DNA of 64,000 bases from the NCBI GenBank assembly GCA_949317995.1, contig OX439039.1, positions 15,863,282 to 15,927,281 on the forward strand, in the 5' to 3' direction. The DNA comes from Acholoe squamosa (lineage: Eukaryota > Annelida > Polychaeta > Phyllodocida > Polynoidae). The notes beneath the pieces are model-generated. The model was not told where the DNA came from, made no database searches, and saw only the letters and a program-made list of their open reading frames with translations. Shown in pieces: positions 35,636 through 46,484 of the stretch (positions are counted from its first letter, which is position 1; every line of letters begins with the position of its first letter). Position numbers and translations under genes: made by a program.

Positions 35636-36319
35636 AGATTTGTCTTTCTTCAAGGGTTGGCAGAGGTTGAGGACCTGAACAATCTGCTTGGTAAGTGACC
35701 AACATGATATCTGGTGAGTCGGTCTCCTATACCTGACCTGAATGCAGAAGCCATACCTGAATATTCGGCACAGGTAAAAATCTGTACAGGAGGTCATTTC
35801 TTAATATGTTATAGTGCATGATTGCTCCCCACTGAAAGACACCTTTTCAAGGTCTTAGAAATTTCTTCAGTCCTGACTTGTCAAAAATTAGAGAAATCGA
35901 GAATGTGATTATCTCCTGGAAATGTGGAAATATCTTGTGCTCAAGAAAGTTCTTAACTCGAGGTCCTAAGATGATCTCAAGATTATTAACATATCTCCAG
36001 TCATTCTAAAGTTAATAACTAGTTTCTGTTCTTGTAGATGGTGATGTGTAAAATTCTTGAGAAACTCTCTTTTTCATGCATGACCACCATATCACTGTCA
36101 CAAATTCACCCAAGTTGCAAACGTTCCAAACTTGAGTCCTGTTCAGAGGGTCTGTATGACTGGACTTTGTTCTAGAGCACTGGTATGAATACCAGTTGCA
36201 GATTGCTTGGAAGAAATAATCCCTCCAAATAGCAACAGGAACAACACAGACAAATAATCTGCAGGGGTGGGATCAGAACCTTGAGCACCGTGGAATATCA
36301 ACTGACATAATGTTAGAGC

Positions 36320-36465
36320 TTAGAGCCTTGCTACATTTTTCAAAGCAATATGGCTGTCACAAGATCTGTTGTATACATCATTCACAACCCTTTCGATGAA
36401 GGAATATATACCTAATAGTCCAAAGCAAAGTGTTGGTATTGCCACCCATCCCCAGATCCCCCGAA
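36320..36465 (-). CDS. Terminal exon with one membrane helix (KCNMB/TipE-like C-terminus?)
   Basis: A minus-strand exon begins after a strong acceptor (TTTCGACCTTTCAG, AG at 36,467-36,466) and runs 47 codons to TAA at 36,320. It opens with RGIWGW, then the hydrophobic stretch VAIPTLCFGLLGIYSF (a single membrane helix), then an ERVVNDVYN segment and a short polar tail with one Cys, ending KNVARL. A last exon made of a final helix and a short cytoplasmic tail is what two-helix KCNMB/TipE proteins have; Trp and Pro at the helix start also fit that family. That assignment is inference. Its 5' exons would lie to the right on the minus strand. Copy B keeps the KNVAR-x region but has stops and a deletion (52,045-52,150), so the B version is dead. 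Confidence 0.45.
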
Positions 36466-37291
36466 CTGAAAGGTCGAAATTATTTTTTATCAGGAGGTTG
36501 AAATAGTTGCATACTTCATAATAATAGTCAAGAGCGTGAGTGCACCCTCCTTTTTCTCCTACCAAAACAGTGGTGCTGTTTATGAGGATAAACCCTCTAG
36601 AAATACTCTGCTACCATCTAGTGATCAAAGAAGACAAAGTCAATGTAATGAATTAAAGATAATTTATATTCCTACTTACGACTTTAACAAGAGAACCATT
36701 GAATTAGCTTTATACACTCACCTGAAAATGGAAGATGAATTTTCATAAATTCTAATTTTTAAGTATCACTAAAACAAGCACATGCCATTTCTACATAAGT
36801 GTATGCAATAATTACTCCATGAGTTGCATTGGCTGAGCACTATAATTATATTGCATTGTTAAAATCATTGACACCACTAAGAACGCACATTGATGCATTG
36901 TGAGGTATGGCCTATAATGTGTGTACAGGAGTTACCATAGCCAGGTGATACTGGGGTGCTGGTATGTATGAGTGTGTGATGGGGTGGGGATGTTATTGTA
37001 TGATGAAGGTGAGTGGTGAGCGGTATGGCAAGGCCTGCCAGTCTAGTTCTGTCCCCAGGCAGTAGGTGGCCTGCTAATCAAAGGGTCACCAATGGGAACG
37101 GACCAGCAGTGGCCTCAGGGGGTGCATGGGGAGTGGGAGAGGAGAGTGAATAGAGGATAAAATAGAGTGTGGACATTCATTGCCCATTGCCTGCTGATGT
37201 CACCCTAGCCTAAGACCATATCATGCCATTTTGTAGACTTCCGGCCATAATTATGTTATGCTTTGTGCTAAAATATCACAGCCAATGATCT

Positions 37292-37985
37292 CAGGGGCCT
37301 GTTTCAAAACCTCTATCAGTAGACATACTATTCGAATCTCTTCCATAAGTTGCTTTATCAGCTTCTGGTGCTATATTTAATATTTTCATGTCTGCTATAC
37401 TAAATTATGGCCTAGTGCCTATTATTTCTCTATTATAGCCAAATATGATCTGTTTCAGAATGGATTTCATGTCACCAAAAGCTGTTATATTAGCTGAAAT
37501 GCTTTTTGGGTGATTCAAAATGGATTTCTATGTGCACCTCTAAGGTACACATACAACATAATATATTATTGATGAAATAAAAAATGTAATTGAATCTTGT
37601 GGTAAAGTACATGTGTCGCACACATACCCGCCAGAATTTAGTTAATTTGGTAGTAATTCCAATTCATTTTCTAAACGCCTTTATATATCTATTAGGGACA
37701 TCATAGCATTTGCCTACAGAATGTAAATGGTTCAAAGGTATAAGTTCAAATATATTTTGAAGTAAAAAGAGACCAAATGTGCCAGTTTACTGATATATCA
37801 AACTGTTTCAAAACTTGCTATATTAATATAGGAGTTATGCACACCCTAATATAGGTGACACCCTTTTTTTTCCTATATTCAGTTCTGAAACAGATTGATA
37901 TATTAGGAAATTGGCTGCTTTGAATCGGTTATACTAAGTGCTAATAGCTCTAAAAAAATACTAAACGTTTTGAAACAGCCCCCTT
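37292..37985. mobile_element. MITE, about 0.7 kb, absent from copy B
   Basis: The left end CAGGGGCCTGTTTCAAAACC and the right end GTTTTGAAACAGCCCCC form an inverted repeat. The matching place in copy B (about 52,972) lacks it. The interior is AT-rich without coding frames and has several phrases about TTTCAAA and TATATTAG in both orientations. A fragment of the same family lies inverted in copy B at 54,680-54,962. Target duplication not resolved. Confidence 0.7.
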
Positions 37986-39500
37986 CTGTGCTCCTACCAA
38001 AAACCCTCGAGAGCATTCCTGCACATTCACTCATTCTAGCAAGGTTCTTTTTTTTATGTTCATCACCATCCATCTTTGACTAACCAGCAATATTACTATT
38101 CAATACACCATCGTACTGACAGAAGTGTGTGGGTAGACACACTGAATTGCCAAAAAAATAGAACCAAGCTATGGTTTATCTATTACCTTCATGACCATAC
38201 CTCTCAGTAGAGGTTTTTTGTTTGTGGTTGAAGCTTATAGTAGGGTGAGTGCAGGAGGAGATCACCTTAGATCAGCAAAGGTATATGAGTTATATGTAGA
38301 GGACCCTTGATATTCCTTTTTAGAGGTAATTTCCCAATAGACTGCCACATTCATAGGCTGAGTATAAAGGGATATGTTAAAAGGTATTGTTGTTTTCCGG
38401 GTAAGAAAACACATTTAAATCATCATTGTTTCTGCTTGATATAACAGTGCAACTAAGCATCTTTGACTACCTTGAAATGGTATATCTAATATGATATGAG
38501 AAAGGGTGGCTAGATACAACACCTAAATAAGAGAGATATCAGTTCAGTGAATAGATTGATTAAAACATCATTTGTCACTTCTTGTACGTTCAGGTTTTCT
38601 GTTTCTAAACCTGGGCAAAGAGTTGCCAATAATATTTGCGGATGGCATGCAATCAAGTTACTGTCAAACAGTCTTATACTTTCCAATGCAAAATACAGCA
38701 TACATTTATCATTTTATATAAGTGAATATCTGCTCATAGATATTGGCTGTTGCAGCAAGCAACAAATTCATAACAAAGTGCTCATGAAATTCCTTCATGG
38801 TCAGATTTAGCCCCAGAGGTCTGCAGCGGTCAGGAGACAAACAGAGGTGGGTGTGTTTGTCTGAGCTATAGCCACTCCTGTAGCCGGTAGGTATGTATGG
38901 TCATGGGTGCAGGCAGCTAGCCCTAGGCTTTAGGTCATTGTTGGGGGATTGGCCCATCTAGTGCACAGCACTTGGGAGGTATTAAGATTTCACTCTAGGA
39001 AATAATTGTCAAATCTACCAGGGATCCTCATAACACTGGACAATGAACCACCATAATTTCATTGCAGTATTGCTGTGTAGTTTCTACAACTGAATAGTAT
39101 AGAACACACGTTGGTAGGCCTTACTAGGAATGTCGGTGAGAATAATCATGGGTCTCTGGCAACCTTGGGACAAGGATTTCAGTGAGAAAGGAGTTTATGA
39201 TCCTTACAAGCCATGTTCAGACTTTGATATGTCATTCAACTGAGGCAGGTTTAATGAAAATGAGCTAGAGATCTACATGCAGACGCTGTCCTTGCCTCAT
39301 ATCGCAAATACATTCTTTAGATTTGAGTGTGTGCCTTCCTCTTCTTTTCAATCCGACCTTGTGTTGCATAAGAACACAGAACACATATAGGCCCTATTCC
39401 CAGTCAAATCATATCAACCTTACTTGTGTGAATATACATGTACATTTCAGGAAATATGAGAACACTAAGGATTGGATTGAAAACATGTATAGTTCTCTAC

Positions 39501-39503
<3 letters not shown>

Positions 39504-39554
<51 letters not shown>
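39504..39554. repeat. (TA)n microsatellite, copy A only
   Basis: About 25 TA units between CTACCCC and GGTAGTAGATATC. Copy B has only CTACCCCTATTTATGGTAG at the matching site (59,648), so the array grew after the duplication or was lost in B. Confidence 0.9.
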
Positions 39555-39556
<2 letters not shown>

Positions 39557-39647
39557 TAGTAGATATCCGGGATGAAAATAGAGCAAGCAAAACATTTCTA
39601 TGAATAGTAATAATTTTGGTTGCAATTGAGACCTGATTGAAAGCTGA

Positions 39648-39663
39648 CCCCCCCCCCCCCCCC
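39648..39663. repeat. Poly-C tract
   Basis: Sixteen cytosines followed by ACACACC. Copy B has CCCCACCACCCACC there (59,746). Confidence 0.9.
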
Positions 39664-41469
39664 ACACACCTTAACACTTATATAGATGTGCCCCGTGATC
39701 AACATTGTCCACAACGGTCAAGTCATATCAAGTCAAGTCACAACGATGTCCTAAATGCTGCAGACTATGGTCCCAAACAAATCATCCCTGATCAGGATGT
39801 GATATTTGTGTCTCCCATTAAACTATTTTATTTGCAAGGATGATTTCCAACATAATTTTTTTATATTCAATCCTCTTGTACAGGGGGAATAGGACTAATT
39901 ATTAGTCTGCAACCATTGACAGTACTTTGTTATTTACTGTCTGGATATTCAGGCTAATGATCTTGAAGTTGAAGTTGAAGTTGAAAAATTCTTTTATTTA
40001 TCTCTATTTATATCTCGCATCTACCTCTACTTTAGAGGCTTGACATAAATTTATTCCCTTTGTAGCTGTCATGCCAGACTATGTGGTCTATAAGTCTCTT
40101 AATAGCTTGAAAAAGGGATAAACATGCATTTAGATTATTTTTGATATTTCAACTAAGCACTATATTGGTAAGTTAATATAGTTGAAACATAGCTTACTTT
40201 CACAGAGAACAGCTGCAATCAACAAATGACTGCATTTTGAATTTAATTGTTAGGTCATTACTCAACAAAACTATGTATTTCTGTAAAATTTAATGGGAGA
40301 ATATATAAAAATACCCTATTGGAAAAGAAAGGGTAATTACAAATAAGAAAAGGTCCTCTAAGAAATCATAGGAAACAAATTCTTTCTCTCATACAGAAAA
40401 GTAGGATCATGGTATCAAGTACATAATAGTCTATCTAACCTAGACATATTAAGGTTGTAAATAGAGACTGTGTAGTAGTACTGAATGAATGACAGTTTTC
40501 ATAAGCAGAGAGCAGCCTAATGTTGCTTGGTAGCAGAGGAGTATGGTATTGATGGTGTAAAGGTACTGTGGCATTGTCTACGTGCTTCACTAACATCATC
40601 AACAGCTGTCAGTTACAGTGAAGTGAAAGGTTAGTAAATAATGCCAGATAAAACTTCTAGGGGGAGGCACCGCATCCACAACTTGCATTCACAATCTAAC
40701 CACATGGGCATATACAGCTATTATCACTAAACTTTGTAGGGCTTAGTTGAAAGTAAATCTGAGGAACTTTCTGTGCTTTCCTTGGCCAAGACTTTGAGCA
40801 ACTGTAGCTTTTCCACCAAAGATTGATTGGAACTGTCAGAATTGGCCATATTTTGTTCAACAACTCCTTCATATCATATTCATCGCCAGTAGATGCAACT
40901 CATAATTAATGCCATCTCCCAACATGTCATGAGTGTACATCAATCAGCCTGTACCAAACAGGTGTAAATATCTATTAGATGTAAGCATCTATTAATAGTT
41001 TCCATGTGTGTTAATGGAATATCCAAGTCTCCTTTCTGATCTGCTTACCTGTACCATGACAGGAGCTCTGAGCTACACGCAGATACAAAAGCACAGGTAA
41101 TGAACATCATAACTGGAAAATTGTGGGGTACAAAATGGCTGACATCTCCTGACAGGCTGTCAAGGATCTGCAGCTATTTTAGATCCTTGTATCTGGTTGC
41201 CTTCCGCTACAATGTAAAATGAATGCCATAGAAACAATGATGAATCTCTGGTGACTTTAGAACAAAGATTTCAACATTATTTTCACAGAAACTCCTTGTA
41301 CCACAATTATTTATTGTATTGCCGATTGGATCTTAATTGTAAAAACTACACTGTTTCACTTCAATACAATCACGGTGAGTCACCTTTCATTATGTCAAGG
41401 TGAATATTGATGCCCCATTGACAATGCACTGAGACTGCGTATTGTACCCCTGCGTTAAATAACCGGTGC

Positions 41470-41533
41470 CAAATCCGCACGATGACGTCATAGGTCCACC
41501 GCGCATGCGCGACTGCTTCAAATCGTAAACAAG
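41470..41533 (+). promoter_or_regulatory. Housekeeping-type promoter: CRE, NRF1 and YY1 sites
   Basis: A compact cluster in otherwise AT-rich DNA: a perfect palindromic CRE, TGACGTCA (41,483-41,490); a perfect NRF1-type palindrome, GCGCATGCGC (41,501-41,510); and AAGATGGCGGC over the start codon (41,531-41,541), the YY1-type start-site element. Spacing of about 20-30 bp and CpG density are typical of TATA-less animal promoters for broadly expressed genes. It reads rightward into the exon at 41,534. Copy B lacks this block. Confidence 0.75.
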
Positions 41534-41566
41534 ATGGCGGCACACAGAATTTTTGGTAGAGGACAG
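41534..41566 (+). CDS. First coding exon, 11 codons, gene not identified
   Basis: ATG within AAGATGGCGGC begins MAAHRIFGRGQ, followed at once by a splice donor (CAG|GTAAATAAG, donor at 41,567), phase 0. The short basic N-terminus resembles many nuclear-encoded mitochondrial or housekeeping proteins but is too short to name. Further exons should lie to the right on the plus strand. None was recognised before 64,000, so the gene either has a long first intron across copy B or the exons are short. Upstream promoter motifs support the start. Confidence 0.6.
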
Positions 41567-42033
41567 GTAAATAAGAGTTAATTATGGATTATATTGATGA
41601 AATATCGATTAATTATCAACCCAAACACCTTGACATAAATGTAAAGATGAACTCTGATTAGTTTGAGCCTCCTGTTTATTTCTAATAGTGTGCAAATTTT
41701 TTTATACCAAACGGGAATGGAGCCTCTGGATGAGGCCGAAATATGAAGACTGAAAGCTGCCACTTTGTCATCAATATAGATCTGTTATTCATTAGTTTGC
41801 TTTGAAAGATAACGTTATTAAGTGTTACTAGAGTAAGTTATGAACATTTTAATGTACATTATCTGATGGAGGTAAATTGATAAAATAATATCACTTTTAA
41901 GATACGTCAATTACCATAAAATGAGAGCTCTGGTTAAGGGTATAATTATATCTAAACATTTAAATATGGGTACCAGAATGTAGTCATATCATTACTCTAA
42001 TTGACCTGTAAATCTCATTCTGCTACCTATAAG

Positions 42034-42165
42034 AATGTAATATATAATGGATAGACTTGCACGAGTTGGCTTCAGGGGGTGATAGAAGCATGAGCCGTAG
42101 GTGAATGCTTCTATTAAACCCAATGAAGCCAACGAGTGCAAGTCTATCCATTTTATATTGCATTT
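42034..42165. repeat. Long hairpin, about 41-bp arms
   Basis: The left arm 42,034-42,074 and right arm 42,124-42,165 are inverted copies (core ATGGATAGACTTGCACGAG with TTGGCTTCA, mirrored by TGAAGCCAACGAGTGCAAG). The loop is about 49 bp. It appears to be one end of a longer element: TAACACGGTT just after it (42,167) is mirrored by AACCGTGTTA at 42,714. Confidence 0.85.
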
Positions 42166-42725
42166 TTAACACGGTTTCCACCATTAAATCTAAGTATTTA
42201 CCTTAAAAAATGATATAATCCATTCATTTCTTATGCCAATCGACAAGACGGCCCTCCGCCATCTTGGTTTCATGTTGTCGTATGCTTAGGCTGGCGAACT
42301 CCTCAAACTCCAACTCTCATAGACCTACTACTGCGAACACGTCGAGACAGGGCTGTGCCAGTCTAAAATATAATCCATTCTGTACACACCAGGCGGCGGC
42401 ACCTGTAGTATTGACAGAATGGCGAAGACGCACGGCAAGTCGCTCGATTCGAAAGTTTAATAATTTTTTATATCAAATACAGCCATAATATCAAGGAATC
42501 TAGTCGACAGAGAGGTAGAATATGGTTCCAACTATGTTATGTCCAAAGGATTTTGCTATATTTGGTCTATAAGCTTCAAAAATGGAGAATTTACTTTCGT
42601 CTCTCGGTAGGTTTCAACATGTCCGCCCCGCTGTCCGCTCGCCGTGAATTTTGGGTGCTCTATCGCCAGATATAGGAATCGATATTGTCCATTTTCGGCA
42701 CTGAAAACTCTCTAACCGTGTTATA
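42166..42725. mobile_element. Possible inverted-repeat element with a YY1-like start
   Basis: Bounded by inverted TAACACGGTT motifs. CCGCCATCTTGG at 42,256-42,267 is a YY1-type element in minus orientation and covers an ATG giving only 12 codons. A plus ATG at 42,583 reads about 21 codons, or to a donor-like CTCG|GTAGGT. Function unknown; absent from copy B's flank. Confidence 0.35.
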
Positions 42726-43451
42726 ATAGCTTTTATACAGGGCTCACCTATTCAAAAGCCCTTTGGAATGTTCAAAATCATGGTAGCGGATGTATTGCCC
42801 TCCTATCTCTTACCACAGGGGTTATTTTTCATCATTTTGCCATTACTTAGATCAATCTAACACTGTCCCCTTTTGGATTATAATATGGCATCATTCATAT
42901 AAATAGGTTCTAGAGTAAAAAGCATACATTTTCAAATTTTAATTTTTAGCATATCTTCCACCAAATTGGCACGGATCTCAGATTTTCGCCCAAAGTCGTA
43001 TAAATCAATCCGGTGTTATCTGTGGGTTCCCCATTATGCACCAAACAACTACCTTGTTAAACTGTCTGCTGCATAGGGCTCTGTTGCACAAATTTGCAAA
43101 ACCCATAAAAGATGCATCATGAGTTCAGGAAGATCCTACAAGGTGAACCTAGGGATTGATAATGAACACCTTAGTACTAATCAGATAAAAAGGAAATGAA
43201 TCCCAATTTTTTGGAAAAGAGAAATCAAACAAAGTATATTTGCAAATTGCAAAGTCTCATCCCTCTTTCCTCCTTTTCTGTGCCTCTTTATGTTTGTCTC
43301 ATTCTATGTGCAATGCAATATTGAATAATGGTGATTAGTGAAAAACAGAGCACTGCTAAAATAGAGCTACACTAACTACGCTCTCATTGAACATCAATTG
43401 AGTGGGGATTTGCCATCTGCATCTAAAACATCACATCTACAAATGGCTCAG

Positions 43452-44467
43452 CAGGGCCCTGTTTCTATAGTTGGTTTGGATGGCACCATTTGCATTAGTG
43501 TTTCCTAAGTTGCTTTATCCAAAATAGCTCAGTTTGAGTTTTATCTTAGTCTGTGTTAGCCAACTGCCTAAATCCAAATGAATAGAGCAAGAAGTGCCAC
43601 TGTTTCTAGAGTTTTGGATAGAACTCAAACTGAGTTCCATCTGTTCCATTGACAGAAGTAAATCTGTTTTCCAACTGACTTTGCTGCCATCATGGCCCTG
43701 ATTGTATACCTGAATGGCACCATCCATGTTTACTAATGCAAAGGTTATAGTGCAGACCCAGCAAAATCATGCTTCTGTTTCTTAACTTGAGTTCTGTTCT
43801 AATGCTCTATTGGCTAGAGCTGGATAGGACAACTTTAGAAACACTCATGCAATGGTGCCATCAAAATCCTTGAATTTCAGCTAATCTATCATCAAGTGAA
43901 TCATCCAAGTTTTTGTGTGTATTTCTCTTATTTAAAGTTTTGCTGACCACCTATAAGGGTTGGTGGCAAAGTTGTTTGAAAAGCAATAATTTTGCCTTCA
44001 TCATTGGAGCAGATAAACTGAGTTTGAGCTATATCCTAAGGTTTAGAAACAGTGGCACATCCTGCTTTATTAATTTGGGTATAGGCAGTTGCCTAAAATG
44101 AACTCAGCTAGAACTGAGCTATTTTGGGGAGAGCAACTTAAGAAACAGTAATGCAAAGGGTGTCTTCCATAACCCACTATAAAACAGGATCCACATATTT
44201 CAATTGATTTAAACATATGATATAACACACAAATGAATAGGCAGAAGGCCCTAAGGATATACCAGTGAGTAGAGGTGCAGTAGAGGTGGATGCCATCATT
44301 GCATTAGCGTTTCTTAAGTTGTCCTATCTAGCTCTAGCCAATAGAACAGGAGAGTATAACTCAAGTTAAGAAACAGAAAGCTGGTTTTGCTCTATCTGCT
44401 CTTTTAGCTTTGCATTAGTGGACATGGATGCTGCCATTTTTTTTTAAAGTAAAGAAACAGGGCCCTG
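43452..44467. mobile_element. Large MITE-like element, about 1.0 kb
   Basis: The ends are inverted: CAGGGCCCTGTTTCTATAG at left and AAAGAAACAGGGCCCTG at right. Internally the phrase GCATTAGYGTTTCYTAAGTTG occurs near both ends (43,490 and 44,300), with its inverse at about 43,850 and 44,135. Repeated gene-free fragments with CAGTTTGAG and TCTAGAG also occur. No transposase frame. The 8-bp flanks do not match. Confidence 0.65.
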
Positions 44468-45179
44468 GACAGGGAGTTAGATGTGTGGAGTTTACATATG
44501 GATCAGCATCAGTAGGGGTGTGTGCCCAGTGACCACAGATGCTGCTTCTGTCTCTGATACCTCCTCTACTACTCCACTTTCATCTCCCTCTGCTCTACCT
44601 TTTACCATTTAAGGGCAGTGACAGTTTCTCAGACATTGATGTCATGATTCAAAAGTTAAGAGCTGCTTGCTTCTAATCCAAGGGCTTCCAAAGCATCATG
44701 TCTATACTATTTGAGTACATTAGCCCTGTAGCTCAGTATGCAACATGGGCACTAGATTTATCAGAGATGCCTTTATATTAAAAATATTGCGGACAATAGG
44801 CAAAAATCCTATCATGCAGTACACAGCAATTGAAGAGTTAGTGGAACAGGGATCTTCTCTCTGCCACACTTCCTCCCTTCTGCCTTCTGCTCCAGGAAGG
44901 CTAGTACACAGGAACACAGAAGCCAGCCTGCTACCACATTTTCTATCTGGTTGGTCCTAATCCGGATCAGACTGTATCAAATGACGTGATGTTCTTCCAT
45001 TTCCCCTGAGTTTGTTTGAGCAGGAGTGGGTGAGGGGGATGAAGGGGTAACAAGAAGGACATGTAGCTCTAGACAGACAGCAAAAGATGGATATAGAAGG
45101 TGAGAGTAAGTGAGAAAGAAATTGATAGATGGACAGCAATAGAGAGCAAAGAGTTGAAAGAGACAGACTGTTAACTTCC

Positions 45180-45605
45180 ATCAATTTACTGGTTACTGCC
45201 AGCAGTCTCAAAACGTACACTATTAGTAGTAGCCAGGGTTATTTTACAGCATATTCTGCTGACAACTTTCGTTTCAGTACCTTATGCTGTAAATCTTTAG
45301 CAGGTAAGTCACTGTAAGTTTACAGCACAATCCACAGTAATCATGCAGTAACGGACACTGTAATCATGCAGCAAGACCATTCAGATCTACAAAAACATAT
45401 GCTGTAAAATAACAGCAAAAATGTCTTTTGAAAATAACAGCAATATTTTCTATGAATAAACTGCAGGTTTTGCTGTAACTGAACAGTAAAACATACTGTA
45501 AATTTACAAAAGCTTTTGCTGGCAACTGTGGTTCCAGCAACTATTGCTCTAAATTTACAGAAACTAGAAGTGTAGAATCAAGTCAAGAGGTTCTGTTAAT
45601 CTACA
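45180..45605. repeat. Cluster of CTGTAAATTTACAG-type motifs
   Basis: Many CTGTAAA, TTTACAG and CAGCA half-sites in both orientations (45,243, 45,293, 45,320, 45,412, 45,500 and 45,556). It looks like the body of a decayed inverted-repeat transposon next to the TA-flanked MITE at 45,613. Ends not resolved. Confidence 0.45.
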
Positions 45606-45612
45606 ACAAATA

Positions 45613-46480
45613 CACTGCAAAAAAGGTGTTTAGATCCTAAACACAATTCTAAACATATTCTTGCAACGTTTTTGTAATCACATTAACTTCCTAAACATGT
45701 TTAGCCAAACAATGTGCTTAGCTCAAGTGTTTAGAAATGTAGGTGTTTAGGTTAAAATTTGTGTTTAGATATCTATGAATTTTTGTGTTTAGATGATTAA
45801 ATGATTTGATGGAGGGTTAAGGTTTGCCGACATGTATGCATTAAAAAAAGAGATATATTTTGTTTGTTTTCTCATTTACTGGGGGTGGGGATCAGCAGGT
45901 ATTTACTTGTAAAAGTCTCCAAAGATGTCAGCCACAGCTATATACATGTACATGTATTACACACTGCATTAGAATGAGAGACTTGAGAAAGTACAACAGC
46001 TTGGCAGGAAAGACATTGCCTTATCTATTCCAGAATAACATCGAATAGGTGTCAGGCATGGAGCTTATTGATTATTTAATGCTAATGATGGTGGCATAAG
46101 GTGAATCTAGTCAATTTTCTATTGCCCTTTCTATTCACATGACATTCTATAAAATGAAACCATGATAAACATGGGATTTGGGGACATTTGTCACAACATT
46201 TGATTATAACTATGTGCAGATAGTCCATTCAAAGGTAGTGCTGGTACCTGGTGTGGATTCAACATCCAAGTATCTAAACATATTGATATTTAAATCTAAA
46301 CACCTATTATTCAACTGTTTCAACTCTAAACATGTTTAGCGTAAACGTTTATGTAATTAGAATAAAAGTGTTCATTTCCTAAATGTGTAGCCGATGAGAC
46401 ACCTAACTGACCTATATGTTTAGGTTTTAAACATGTTTAGACCTAAACATGTTTAAAATCTAAACACCATATTTGCAGTG
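45613..46480. mobile_element. TA-flanked MITE with CTAAACA arrays, copy 1 (868 bp)
   Basis: Flanked by TA on both sides. The ends are inverted: CACTGCAAAAAAGGTGTTTAG and, reading inward, CACTGCAAATATGGTGTTTAG. Both ends carry many spaced CTAAACA/TGTTTAG heptamers, including the palindrome CTAAACATGTTTAG, inside about 180 bp. The central 500 bp is unrelated to them and non-coding. It is the same family as 55,107-56,004, in opposite orientation. A CACTG end with a TA target may point to the CMC or the Tc1/mariner group; unresolved. Confidence 0.9.
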
Positions 46481-46484
46481 TATA

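Larger units (their letters stand above)
35640..41830. repeat. Segmental duplication, copy A
   Basis: Direct repeat of copy B (49,925-62,960). Anchors: CAATCTGCTTGG-AAGTGACCAACATG (35,681; 49,951); GGTATGGCCTATAATGTGT (36,904; 52,592); the TATATGTAGAGGACCCTTGA block (38,294; 54,001); GGCCTTACTAGGAATGT (39,117; 59,245); TTTAGAGGCTTGACATAA (40,031; 60,068); AAGCATCTATTAGATG-type block (40,975; 62,260); GAATGGAGCCTC (41,714; 62,767). By eye the aligned parts are roughly four-fifths identical. A is compact (6.2 kb) compared with B (13 kb). Confidence 0.9.

Noticed and set aside
44957-45220. Serine/leucine-rich 87-residue minus-strand frame
   Set aside because: Composition reflects GA/CT-rich repeats; no start, splice or motif support.
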